From contig PFPP01000005.1 of assembly GCA_002793115.1 (NCBI GenBank), positions 1 to 10,975 of the forward strand: a DNA stretch of 10,975 nt. The letters run 5' to 3'. A program made the position numbers and the translations under genes. Shown here piece after piece: positions 6,072 through 10,975 of the stretch. Positions within the stretch are counted from its first letter, which is position 1, and each line of letters begins with the position of its first letter. Under the pieces are notes generated by a model. It made no database searches. It saw only the letters and a program-made list of their open reading frames with translations, and had not been told where the DNA came from. This stretch comes from Candidatus Kaiserbacteria bacterium CG_4_10_14_0_2_um_filter_50_16. GTDB taxonomy: Bacteria > Patescibacteriota > Minisyncoccia > Phycocordibacterales > Phycocordibacteraceae.

Positions 6072-7093
6072 TGCTTCGCCAATATGCTTTTCTGATACGT
6101 ATGCAGATGCTTCAGTGCGATGCCGGTGCCGCGCGCGACGCAGTAGTACGGGTCCTGCCCGAGCTTCGCGACGACGCCGGTGCGGCGATAGACAAGCTCG
6201 GGCATCTGGCGGAGCTGGGAGGATCCACCGGTGAGGATAATGCCGTTATCGATGATGTCTGCGGCGAGCTCGGGCGGAGTGTCTTGGAGCACCTTGCGTA
6301 TCGCCTGTGTCATCTCGCGCAGTTCGCGCGCCATCGCCGCCACGAGATCATTCGTCGAGATATCTATCGTGCGCGGCAGACCGCTCACGATGTCGCGCCC
6401 TTTGATTGACAGAGAGATTTCCTCGTTCATCGGCACGGCGGCACCAATTTTTATTTTCACTTCTTCCGCGGTCTTGTCGCCGATTATGAGATTATGCTGT
6501 TTTTTCACATGGTCGATGATCGCACGATCGAGGCGATCGCCAGCGCATTTCACACTCGTCGAGGCGACGATGCCACCGAGCGATATCACTGCGACATCTA
6601 TCGTGCCGCCACCGATGTCCACGACCATGCGTCCCATCGGTTCGTGAATAGGAATGCCAGCGCCGATGGCGGCGAGGATGGGCTCCTTGACCACATACGC
6701 ATTCTTCGCGCCGGCTTTTATCGCCGCTTCGATAACGGCGCGTTTTTCGGTCGAGGTTACTCCCGCGGGAACCGAGACGAGCACTGTCGGCTTGAAAGGA
6801 TTCCTGCCGAGCGCTTTCCGTATGAAATAGTGAAGCATCGCTTCAGTCACGCGATAATCCGCGATAACGCCGTCCTTCATCGGGCGATACGCGATGATGC
6901 CGTCTGGCGTACGGCCGATCATCCGTTTCGCTTCTGCACCGATAGCTAGAATTTTGTTACCGCCCTTTTCCCCATGCACTTTGCAGACGGCGACGACCGA
7001 CGGCTCATTAATAACGACTCCCTTCCCGGGTATGAATACTAGAATGTTCGTGGTCCCGAGATCAATGCCAAGTTTGGGAGAAAAGAAGGACAT
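6068..7093 (-). CDS. mreB: Rod shape-determining protein MreB
   Basis: Bacterial actin that forms membrane-bound filaments and directs lateral cell-wall synthesis. The 341 residues hold all nucleotide-binding signatures: phosphate 1 GIDLGTTN (9-16), NEPSVVA (29-35), PMKDGVIADY (71-80), phosphate 2 VVDIGGGTIDVAVI (157-170) and the adenosine motif GIILTGG (284-290). I chose the ATG at 7093 because it gives the family's short N-terminus. The frame stays open a further 120 codons upstream, but that stretch lies antisense to the start of murA and has no MreB similarity. mreC and mreD do not follow; instead holB begins in a 4-nt ATGA overlap. The gene diverges from murA across 55 bp, so two wall-related genes share a promoter region. 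Confidence 0.97.
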   Translation of the reverse strand: MSFFSPKLGIDLGTTNILVFIPGKGVVINEPSVVAVCKVHGEKGGNKILAIGAEAKRMIGRTPDGIIAYRPMKDGVIADYRVTEAMLHYFIRKALGRNPFKPTVLVSVPAGVTSTEKRAVIEAAIKAGAKNAYVVKEPILAAIGAGIPIHEPMGRMVVDIGGGTIDVAVISLGGIVASTSVKCAGDRLDRAIIDHVKKQHNLIIGDKTAEEVKIKIGAAVPMNEEISLSIKGRDIVSGLPRTIDISTNDLVAAMARELREMTQAIRKVLQDTPPELAADIIDNGIILTGGSSQLRQMPELVYRRTGVVAKLGQDPYYCVARGTGIALKHLHTYQKSILAKQ

Positions 7094-7100
7094 ACTGCAT

Positions 7101-7106
7101 ATAGTA
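7101..7106 (-). promoter_or_regulatory. Weak -10 candidate for mreB
   Basis: Minus strand TACTAT (7106-7101) matches four of six consensus bases and ends 7 nt before the mreB ATG, the spacing seen at several other genes here. An overlapping GATACT (7108-7103) is an equal alternative. The case rests on position more than on sequence. Confidence 0.35.
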
Positions 7107-7132
7107 TCGCTCTCGGCGCCCGCGTGCAAAGA

Positions 7133-7141
7133 TGCTAGGAT
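7133..7141 (+). promoter_or_regulatory. Extended -10 candidate or AGGA ribosome site for murA
   Basis: TGC-TAGGAT (7133-7141) has the TGN extension and four of six -10 bases, and ends 7 nt before the ATG at 7149. The same bases contain AGGA (7137-7140), which at 8 nt from the ATG could be a short Shine-Dalgarno. Sequence alone cannot decide between the two. Both readings favour the 7149 start over the in-frame ATG at 7140. Confidence 0.4.
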
Positions 7142-7148
7142 GCCCCAT

Positions 7149-8459
7149 ATGGAAGAAGGAATACATTTCATCGTCGATGGCGGCAGAAAACTTTCTGGTT
7201 CCGTCGAAACGAGCCGCTCCAAGAATGGCGCAGTCGCCCTTCTCGCCGCCTCTCTCCTCAATAATGGACGCACGACGCTCGAGCATATGCCGAAAATCGA
7301 AGAGGTCAACCGTCTCATTGAAGTGCTCCGATCTATCGGCGTATCCGCGGAATGGCGCGATACGAGCGTCATCATAATGCCGCCGGAAAAAATTTCTCTC
7401 GACGCGATCGATCGCGTGTCGGCGATGAAGACGCGCAGTATTCTGATGTTCATAGGTCCCTTAGTTCATCTTTTTAAAAAATTCGATTTGCCGCAATCCG
7501 GTGGCTGTACGCTCGGGACACGAACCGTGCGGCCGCACCTCTTTGCGCTCGAGAAATTCGGCGTGTCCGTCAAGGCGCACTCTGGAAGCTATCATGCCGA
7601 ACACACGGTGCTCCGCCCGGCTGAAGTGATTCTCTTCGAATCAAGCGATACGGCGACCGAGACCGCGCTCTTCGCCGCCGCACGCATTTCGGGAAAAAGC
7701 GTTATTAAATATGCCTCAGCGAATTATCAGGTGCAAGAAGTGTGCGGCTTCTTGCGTGCGCTCGGGGTAACGATCGATGGCATCGGTTCGACGACGCTTA
7801 CAGTGCACGGCGTCGCGAATATTCATACGGACGTCGCCTACAGTGTCGCCGAAGATCCGATTGACAGCATGTTTTTTATTGCGACCGCCATCGTAACTCG
7901 TTCGAAGCTTACTATCACGAACGCACCTATCGAATTCCTCGAGATTGAGCTCGCCATTCTCGAAAAGATGGGGCTATTGTTCTCACTCACGAATCCGCAC
8001 ATTTCTGAAAATGGCATAACGAAACTTGTTGATATTCACATCGAGCCGTCGAAACTCGTTGCTTTCCCAGAAAAGATACACGCGCGACCATACCCAGGTC
8101 TTAATATGGACAATCTTCCCTTCTTCGCAGTCATAGCTACACAAGCAAATGGAACGACGCTCATTCACGATTGGGTATTCGATAAGCGGGCGATCTACTA
8201 TTCGGAACTTGACCGGCTCGGCGCGCAAACGCTTCTGCACGACCCGCACCGCATCTCCATCTCCGGTCCAACGGCGCTGAAGGCCGCCGAGATCGTCTGC
8301 CCAACCGTTTTGCGCATCGGCGCGATGCTTGTTGTAGCTATGCTTGGCGCGGAAGGTCGCTCGACGCTCCGGAACGTATACAGCATCAATCGCGGCTACG
8401 AAGACATCGTTCAGCGGCTCAGGAAACTCGGCGCAAATATCAGCGAACAGGTATACTAA
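7149..8459 (+). CDS. murA: UDP-N-acetylglucosamine 1-carboxyvinyltransferase (MurA)
   Basis: Catalyses the first committed step of peptidoglycan synthesis, transferring enolpyruvate from PEP to UDP-GlcNAc in the cytoplasm. The length of 436 residues is near the family norm (about 420). Catalytic residues are kept: Lys25-Asn26 in SRSKNG, Cys120 in SGGCTLGTR (the fosfomycin target position, a Cys rather than the resistant Asp), Asp321 in GLNMDNLPF, and Arg415 in SINRGYEDI near the C-terminus. Two inside-out alpha/beta repeats are recognisable, with LRKLGANI (424-431) at the end. The usual SGAKNA is changed to TSRSKNG, a mild divergence. The start at 7149 gives the standard short N-terminus; an in-frame ATG at 7140 would add only three residues. 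It diverges from mreB, and the next gene begins 5 nt downstream. Confidence 0.96.
   Translation: MEEGIHFIVDGGRKLSGSVETSRSKNGAVALLAASLLNNGRTTLEHMPKIEEVNRLIEVLRSIGVSAEWRDTSVIIMPPEKISLDAIDRVSAMKTRSILMFIGPLVHLFKKFDLPQSGGCTLGTRTVRPHLFALEKFGVSVKAHSGSYHAEHTVLRPAEVILFESSDTATETALFAAARISGKSVIKYASANYQVQEVCGFLRALGVTIDGIGSTTLTVHGVANIHTDVAYSVAEDPIDSMFFIATAIVTRSKLTITNAPIEFLEIELAILEKMGLLFSLTNPHISENGITKLVDIHIEPSKLVAFPEKIHARPYPGLNMDNLPFFAVIATQANGTTLIHDWVFDKRAIYYSELDRLGAQTLLHDPHRISISGPTALKAAEIVCPTVLRIGAMLVVAMLGAEGRSTLRNVYSINRGYEDIVQRLRKLGANISEQVY
8452..8457 (+). promoter_or_regulatory. Possible -10 box inside the murA end for the 97-residue gene
   Basis: TATACT (8452-8457) overlaps the murA stop codon and ends exactly 7 nt before the ATG at 8465, the same geometry as at def-fmt. 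There is no TGN extension and no clear -35. It encodes the last Tyr and part of the stop of murA, so chance is possible. Confidence 0.35.
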
Positions 8460-8464
8460 GCGCG

Positions 8465-8758
8465 ATGAAATCGATTCGCGATATCCTTCCCGACTTCGAG
8501 AAAAAAGTGGCGGCGGCGGCGAAAGGAAGAAAGCGCCAGACCGAGCGAGGCGAGCTGATGCGCTTCTTCCTGCGCCACCTGAATTATTCCCGTAAGCAGG
8601 ACGGTCTCGCGCCGATGACGATGGCGCATCTCGGTACGGTACTCGAAAAAATCCCGACGCAAGATTTGTATTATTTAAAAAGCGTCTGCAGTCAGGCAAA
8701 AAATTTCAGTAAAAAGTTCTGGTGGGAATTAGATCCAACGAAGCATCCGTCGCGCTAA
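8465..8758 (+). CDS. Small basic protein of unknown function
   Basis: A 97-residue protein that I do not recognise. It has about twice as many Lys/Arg as Asp/Glu, so it should be strongly basic and could bind nucleic acid, but no known domain is visible. The layout is a charged N-terminal part with an alanine run (16-19), then LMRFFLRHLNYSRKQ (31-45), a segment MTMAHLGTVLEKIPTQDLYYLKSVC (51-75), and a conserved-looking aromatic end FSKKFWWELDP (81-91). There is no signal peptide or membrane segment. The coding call is supported by its tight fit between murA (5 nt) and def-fmt (21 nt), the absence of a competing gene, and the complete ORF. The RFFLRHLN and KKFWWELDP blocks look like family motifs rather than random translation. 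Confidence 0.75.
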   Translation: MKSIRDILPDFEKKVAAAAKGRKRQTERGELMRFFLRHLNYSRKQDGLAPMTMAHLGTVLEKIPTQDLYYLKSVCSQAKNFSKKFWWELDPTKHPSR

Positions 8759-8763
8759 TTTTT

Positions 8764-8772
8764 TGGTATAGT
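8764..8772 (+). promoter_or_regulatory. Extended -10 promoter for def-fmt, probably leaderless
   Basis: TGG-TATAGT (8764-8772) matches five of six -10 bases with the TGN extension and closely resembles the box in front of frr (TTTGGTATA in common). It ends 7 nt before the ATG at 8780, so transcription would begin at or beside the start codon. It lies in the 21-nt gap after the 97-residue gene; no -35 is obvious. Confidence 0.6.
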
Positions 8773-8779
8773 TCGCAAC

Positions 8780-10144
8780 ATGAAAGAAATCGTTCAAGAT
8801 GGAACACCGATATTGCGGGAAATCGCTAAGCCAGTGCCGGAAGAGTTGTTTGGCTCTGCGGAACTTTCGCGCCTGATTAGCGATATGGCAGAAGCACTTG
8901 ATTATTATCCGGAGGGCGTGGCTATCGCCGCGCCACAAGTCGGTGTCCAGTATCGTCTCTTTATCGTACGAAAAGATCGCACACTGCACCCGCCTTCCAA
9001 CGGCCAACTTGGCGGTTCGACCGCCAAGTCTAACTTGGCGGTCGAACCGCCACGGGCGGAAGTCGAGGTGTATATCAATCCTGAAATCGTAAAGACTTCG
9101 CGTAAGAAAGCAAAAGCAGATGAAGGATGCCTTTCGGTACACGGCATGTATGGCACAACCAATCGCCATGAACAAGTAACTATAAAAGCGCGCGGTATCG
9201 ACGGGTCGCACATCATGCGCGGCGCAGGCGGCCTCATGGCGCAGATATTCGAACATGAGATCGACCACCTAAATGGCATTCTCTTCACCGATCGTGCCGA
9301 ACACCTCATAAACATCTTTCACTACAATCATCCTTTTGCATTTTTCGGCACACCACAATCCGCAAGCGATACGCTCGCAATCCTTATCGAACGCGAATTA
9401 GTTCCCTCCATCGTCGTGACTGCGCCGGATGCGCCAAAAGGGCGCGGTCTCGCGCTTGCGCCGTCTGAGACGAAAGTGTGTGCGCTCGCGCACGGTATCT
9501 CCGTTATCACTCCCGAAAAGCTAGATGCTAAAACGGTTGCTATCATAAGCGCTCTCGGGTGCGACTATGCCATCGTCGTTGCGTATGGAAAACTGTTTCC
9601 TGAAGCGCTTATTGATTCATTTCCTAAAGGCGTGCTGAACGTTCACTATTCCATTCTGCCGAAATGTCGCGGCGCGACGCCGCTTGAGTCCGCGCTTCTC
9701 GCGGGCGATGCGGAAACCGGTGTCACTATTCAGAAGATGATAAAGACACTTGACGCCGGCGACATCATAGCCCAAGAAACGACGACAATCGCACCTGATG
9801 AGACTGCGCGCGAACTGCGCCCACGACTTATCGAGATAGGAGCAAGCCTGCTTGTCGATACACTCCCTGCATATCTGGCGGGAAATATTGTGCCAATCCC
9901 GCAAGACGCTTCGCTCTCTTCATACACGCAGAAACTTACGAAAGAAGATGGGCTTCTCTCGCTTGATGCCCCTGCTGAAGTGAATTGGAAAAAGTATCGT
10001 GCGTATGCCGATACTATCGGTACGTATTTTTATAAAAATGGGAAACGTATGAAGATCACGAGCGCGGAATTCGTCCGCAAGCCGGTGGACGAATTCCGCG
10101 TCCTGCGTGTCATCCCAGAGGGTAAGCGGGAAATGGCGTATTAG
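8780..10144 (+). CDS. def-fmt: Bifunctional peptide deformylase / methionyl-tRNA formyltransferase fusion
   Basis: One 454-residue chain joins two enzymes of N-formylmethionine metabolism. Residues 1 to about 178 are peptide deformylase, the metal enzyme that removes formyl from nascent proteins: GVAIAAPQVG (46-55), EGCLS (115-119, metal ligand Cys117) and HEIDH (159-163). Residues from about 184 are methionyl-tRNA formyltransferase: FFGTPQSASDTLAIL (188-202), RGATP (297-301), and the catalytic triad Asn287, His289 (NVH) and Asp325 (DAGD). The C-terminal Fmt domain is short and ends soon after IPEGKREM (445-452). The linker is only a few residues (about 179-185) and no internal start or stop separates the parts. 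Two palindromic DNA elements lie in frame, at residues about 77-91 and 428-441. All catalytic motifs are intact, so both activities are expected. The stop interleaves with that of the convergent hpf gene. Confidence 0.95.
   Translation: MKEIVQDGTPILREIAKPVPEELFGSAELSRLISDMAEALDYYPEGVAIAAPQVGVQYRLFIVRKDRTLHPPSNGQLGGSTAKSNLAVEPPRAEVEVYINPEIVKTSRKKAKADEGCLSVHGMYGTTNRHEQVTIKARGIDGSHIMRGAGGLMAQIFEHEIDHLNGILFTDRAEHLINIFHYNHPFAFFGTPQSASDTLAILIERELVPSIVVTAPDAPKGRGLALAPSETKVCALAHGISVITPEKLDAKTVAIISALGCDYAIVVAYGKLFPEALIDSFPKGVLNVHYSILPKCRGATPLESALLAGDAETGVTIQKMIKTLDAGDIIAQETTTIAPDETARELRPRLIEIGASLLVDTLPAYLAGNIVPIPQDASLSSYTQKLTKEDGLLSLDAPAEVNWKKYRAYADTIGTYFYKNGKRMKITSAEFVRKPVDEFRVLRVIPEGKREMAY
9010..9052. 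repeat. Perfect 43-nt palindromic element, in frame in the deformylase domain
   Basis: Left arm TGGCGGTTCGACCGCCAAGT (9010-9029) is the exact reverse complement of the right arm (9033-9052), with loop CTA. The left arm contains its own hairpin: ACTTGGCGGT (9007-9016) and ACCGCCAAGT (9020-9029) around TCG, so a cloverleaf or two-hairpin form is also possible. Short outer matches CTTCC (8994-8998) and GGAAG (9058-9062) may extend the stem. It encodes Gly/Pro-rich sequence (about residues 73-92) between FIVRKD and VYINPEI, where most deformylases have a short loop. This resembles in-frame palindromic elements such as the Rickettsia RPEs; the origin as a mobile repeat is inferred. Confidence 0.85.
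10063..10100. repeat. 14-bp inverted repeat near the 3' end of the fmt part
   Basis: Arms CGCGGAATTCGTCC (10063-10076) and GGACGAATTCCGCG (10087-10100) are perfect complements around a 10-nt loop, which can add a G-U and a C-G pair. It encodes SAEFVRKPVDEFRV (428-441) just before the final IPEGK motif. No T-run follows on the plus strand, so it is not a standard intrinsic terminator, although its place about 40 bp before a convergent gene end could let it hinder read-through. It differs in sequence from the element at 9010. Confidence 0.8.
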
Positions 10145-10503
10145 CGGCCGAAACGCAACATACGCTTGAGAGCCGCATTTCCACGTTTAAGGAGTCGTCG
10201 TGTTCGCCCGCGCTCTCGCCGAATCTCGGCCTCGAGTTCGCCGCGAACCCTGTCCGCCGCACTCTCGGGAGTCGGCTTTACCGCTTCGGCACGGAACACC
10301 TTGTCATGTATGATAAGCCGCGCGACAATACGACATGGCTCCGATGAACGCCCTTCTGGCGGCGCTTCTTTTATCTCTATTTCTAGCAACGCAGTATCCC
10401 CTGCTTCCCCGAGAAGTCGTAGCGGCGCGGCGAGTTTTTTCTCGATAAGTGCTTCCGTCTCCGGCGAGAGTTTATACTTCGTGGCCTTGATAATGATATT
10501 CAT
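10141..10503 (-). CDS. hpf: Ribosome hibernation promoting factor (HPF/RaiA, S30AE family)
   Basis: Short member of the family that binds the small ribosomal subunit in the mRNA/tRNA channel and silences translation in resting cells. The 120 residues show the beta-alpha-beta pattern of the S30AE domain: MNIIIKATKYKLSPETEALIEKKL at the N-terminus, LLEIEIKEAP (39-48), the strand CRIVARLIIHDKVFRAEAV (57-75), and helix AADRVRGELEAEIRRERGR (82-100). A strongly basic tail (101-120) could contact rRNA. There is no long-HPF dimerisation domain. It starts 10 nt after the DUF167 gene, and its TAA (10143-10141) overlaps the def-fmt TAG by sharing 10142-10143. No SD is visible. The family call is good; whether it is HPF- or YfiA-like cannot be decided. 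Confidence 0.85.
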   Translation of the reverse strand: MNIIIKATKYKLSPETEALIEKKLAAPLRLLGEAGDTALLEIEIKEAPPEGRSSEPCRIVARLIIHDKVFRAEAVKPTPESAADRVRGELEAEIRRERGRTRRLLKRGNAALKRMLRFGR

Positions 10504-10513
10504 AGCGAAGAAG

Positions 10514-10732
10514 TTAATCGGTAATGCTTATCATTTTATCTCGAGAACGGTGCCCTGTCAGTATGCGTACTTTCCCGAACGATACCCTCTGCCGCCCTGC
10601 GATTATCTCACGTACGCGATTATTCGCGCGGTTTCCGCTCGCCGGCTCTCGAACAGAGATTGCGAGCGTCTCGCCCTTTTCCTCAACGCGTTCGTGCTTG
10701 GCGCCCGGCGTGACGAATACTTTTATATACAT
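10514..10732 (-). CDS. DUF167 / YggU family protein
   Basis: A 72-residue protein of the widespread DUF167 family (E. coli YggU), whose function is not established. Recognisable features are the starting strand MYIKVFVTPGAKHERVEE (1-18), matching the family's V-x-P-x-A/S-x pattern, the central PASGNRANNRVREIIA (30-45), equivalent to the APPVDGQAN block, and the end FGKVRILTGHRSRDKMISI (52-70), equivalent to V-x-I-x-x-G-x-x-x-R-x-K. All three conserved blocks are kept, so the ORF is certainly coding. The ATG at 10732 is the only usable in-frame start near the promoter box. The gene leads a two-gene unit with hpf. Confidence 0.9.
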   Translation of the reverse strand: MYIKVFVTPGAKHERVEEKGETLAISVREPASGNRANNRVREIIAGRQRVSFGKVRILTGHRSRDKMISITD

Positions 10733-10742
10733 CGGTCCATTT

Positions 10743-10751
10743 AGTATAACA
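10743..10751 (-). promoter_or_regulatory. Extended -10 promoter for the DUF167-hpf pair
   Basis: Minus strand TGT-TATACT (10751-10743) matches five of six -10 bases with the TGN extension. It ends 10 nt before the ATG at 10732, leaving a leader of about 3 nt at most. No clear -35 is seen. It faces away from the candidate tRNA promoter 25 bp to the right. Confidence 0.55.
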
Positions 10752-10775
10752 TGTGGCGTTTCTAAAAACTTCGGC

Positions 10776-10781
10776 TAGAAT
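10776..10781 (+). promoter_or_regulatory. Possible -10 box for tRNA-Asn
   Basis: TAGAAT (10776-10781) matches five of six bases of TATAAT and lies 39 nt before the mature tRNA, which would give a 5' leader of about 32 nt for RNase P to remove. No good -35 is present. TACGAT (10798-10803) is a weaker alternative closer to the tRNA. Confidence 0.35.
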
Positions 10782-10820
10782 ACACACACGCCCTTGATAC
10801 GATAGCGAGGGCCAGAAGAT

Positions 10821-10895
10821 TCCGGGATAGCTCAATGGTAGAGCAGCGCCCTGTTAAGGCGTTGGTTGCAGGTTCGAGTCCTGCTCCCGGAGCCA
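10821..10895 (+). tRNA. tRNA-Asn (anticodon GTT), CCA encoded
   Basis: A complete cloverleaf can be drawn. The acceptor stem TCCGGGA (10821-10827) pairs with TCCCGGA (10885-10891), and the D-arm stem is GCTC/GAGC. The anticodon stem GCGCC/GGCGT has one G-U pair around loop CTGTTAA with anticodon GTT at 10853-10855, giving Asn. The variable loop has five bases, and the T-arm is GCAGG-TTCGAGT-CCTGC. The discriminator is G (10892), as in other bacterial tRNA-Asn, and CCA is encoded at 10893-10895. The total of 75 nt is normal. Whether it is charged by AsnRS or by the AspRS/GatCAB route is not shown here. Confidence 0.97.
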
Positions 10896-10975
10896 AATTG
10901 TATGTTCGGCGTTTGTTGCCTCGGCGCAAAGCGCCTCGGCACGCGCCCTGTGGGCGATAAGACCTGATTTTAAAA
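10896..10975. other. Tail after tRNA-Asn with two short GC hairpins and a direct repeat
   Basis: This 80-nt stretch at the window edge has two 5-bp GC hairpins, GGCGC-AAA-GCGCC (10923-10935) and CGCCC-TGT-GGGCG (10944-10956), and a direct repeat GCCTCGGC at 10918-10925 and 10933-10940. A TTTT appears only at 10968-10971, about 11 nt after the second hairpin, so an intrinsic terminator is doubtful. No convincing gene is present. Confidence 0.35.

Noticed and set aside
7094..7453. 120-codon upstream extension of the mreB reading frame
   Set aside because: It runs antisense through the start of murA, has no MreB similarity, and the ATG at 7093 gives the family's normal N-terminus just ahead of GIDLGTTN.
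7983..8699. 238-codon minus-strand open frame across the end of murA and the 97-residue gene
   Set aside because: It is antisense to two better-supported genes, with low-complexity arginine/serine content and no recognisable motif.
10026..10039. Perfect A/T palindrome ATTTTTATAAAAAT inside fmt as a terminator or operator
   Set aside because: It codes naturally for TYFYKN in the Fmt C-terminus, has no GC stem directly beside it on either strand, and short A/T palindromes arise easily by chance.
10902..10967. 21-codon ORF after the tRNA (ATG to TGA)
   Set aside because: It is short and GC-hairpin-rich, with no ribosome site or promoter of its own and no recognisable peptide.
1..10975. CRISPR arrays, transposases, phage genes, toxin-antitoxin pairs or a new defence system
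   Set aside because: I saw no spaced direct repeats, DDE or recombinase motifs, or toxin-like small gene pairs. All but one of the protein-coding genes belong to recognised housekeeping or widespread conserved families.

Overview
The window reads as a compact chromosomal housekeeping region of a small-genome bacterium, most likely a member of the Candidate Phyla Radiation (Patescibacteria, Parcubacteria-like). This is inference. It rests on trimmed versions of universal proteins (an aspartyl-tRNA synthetase without its GAD insertion, a clamp-loader subunit without a P-loop), a deformylase-formyltransferase fusion, very tight gene packing, almost no Shine-Dalgarno sequences, and a gene mix typical of that group. 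There are no phage genes, transposases, CRISPR arrays or gaps over 300 bases.

Layout. Positions 1-7093 are one minus-strand series read right to left: mreB, holB, frr, rseP, pyrD, trpS, aspS and the first 79 codons of scpA, which runs off the left edge. Gaps are -13 to +27 nt, so most of these are probably co-transcribed, with internal promoters in front of frr and pyrD. A 55-bp divergent promoter region (7094-7148) separates mreB from the plus-strand series murA, a 97-residue protein of unknown function, and a fused peptide deformylase / methionyl-tRNA formyltransferase. The fusion gene ends in a 4-nt convergent overlap with a minus-strand pair, a ribosome hibernation factor (HPF/RaiA family) and a DUF167/YggU protein. 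A plus-strand tRNA-Asn(GTT) with encoded CCA closes the window.

Function. The genes cover translation (AspRS, TrpRS, recycling factor, N-formylation and deformylation, hibernation, tRNA-Asn), cell shape and wall (MreB, MurA), chromosome replication and segregation (delta prime, ScpA), membrane proteolysis (RseP) and pyrimidine synthesis or a related redox step (PyrD-like).

Most notable. (1) A perfect 43-nt palindrome sits in frame inside the deformylase domain, and a second inverted repeat with 14-bp arms sits in frame near the end of the formyltransferase domain of the same gene. (2) Two opposing enzymes of the formyl-methionine cycle are fused. (3) Several genes have a TGN-extended -10 hexamer only 6-10 nt before the start codon, implying leaderless or nearly leaderless mRNAs. 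(4) The PyrD homologue has a class 2-like frame but a class 1-type catalytic Cys and several altered orotate-contact positions. (5) AspRS lacks the GAD domain. I did not find a new defence or mobile system; the palindromes and the leaderless start signal are the best leads.
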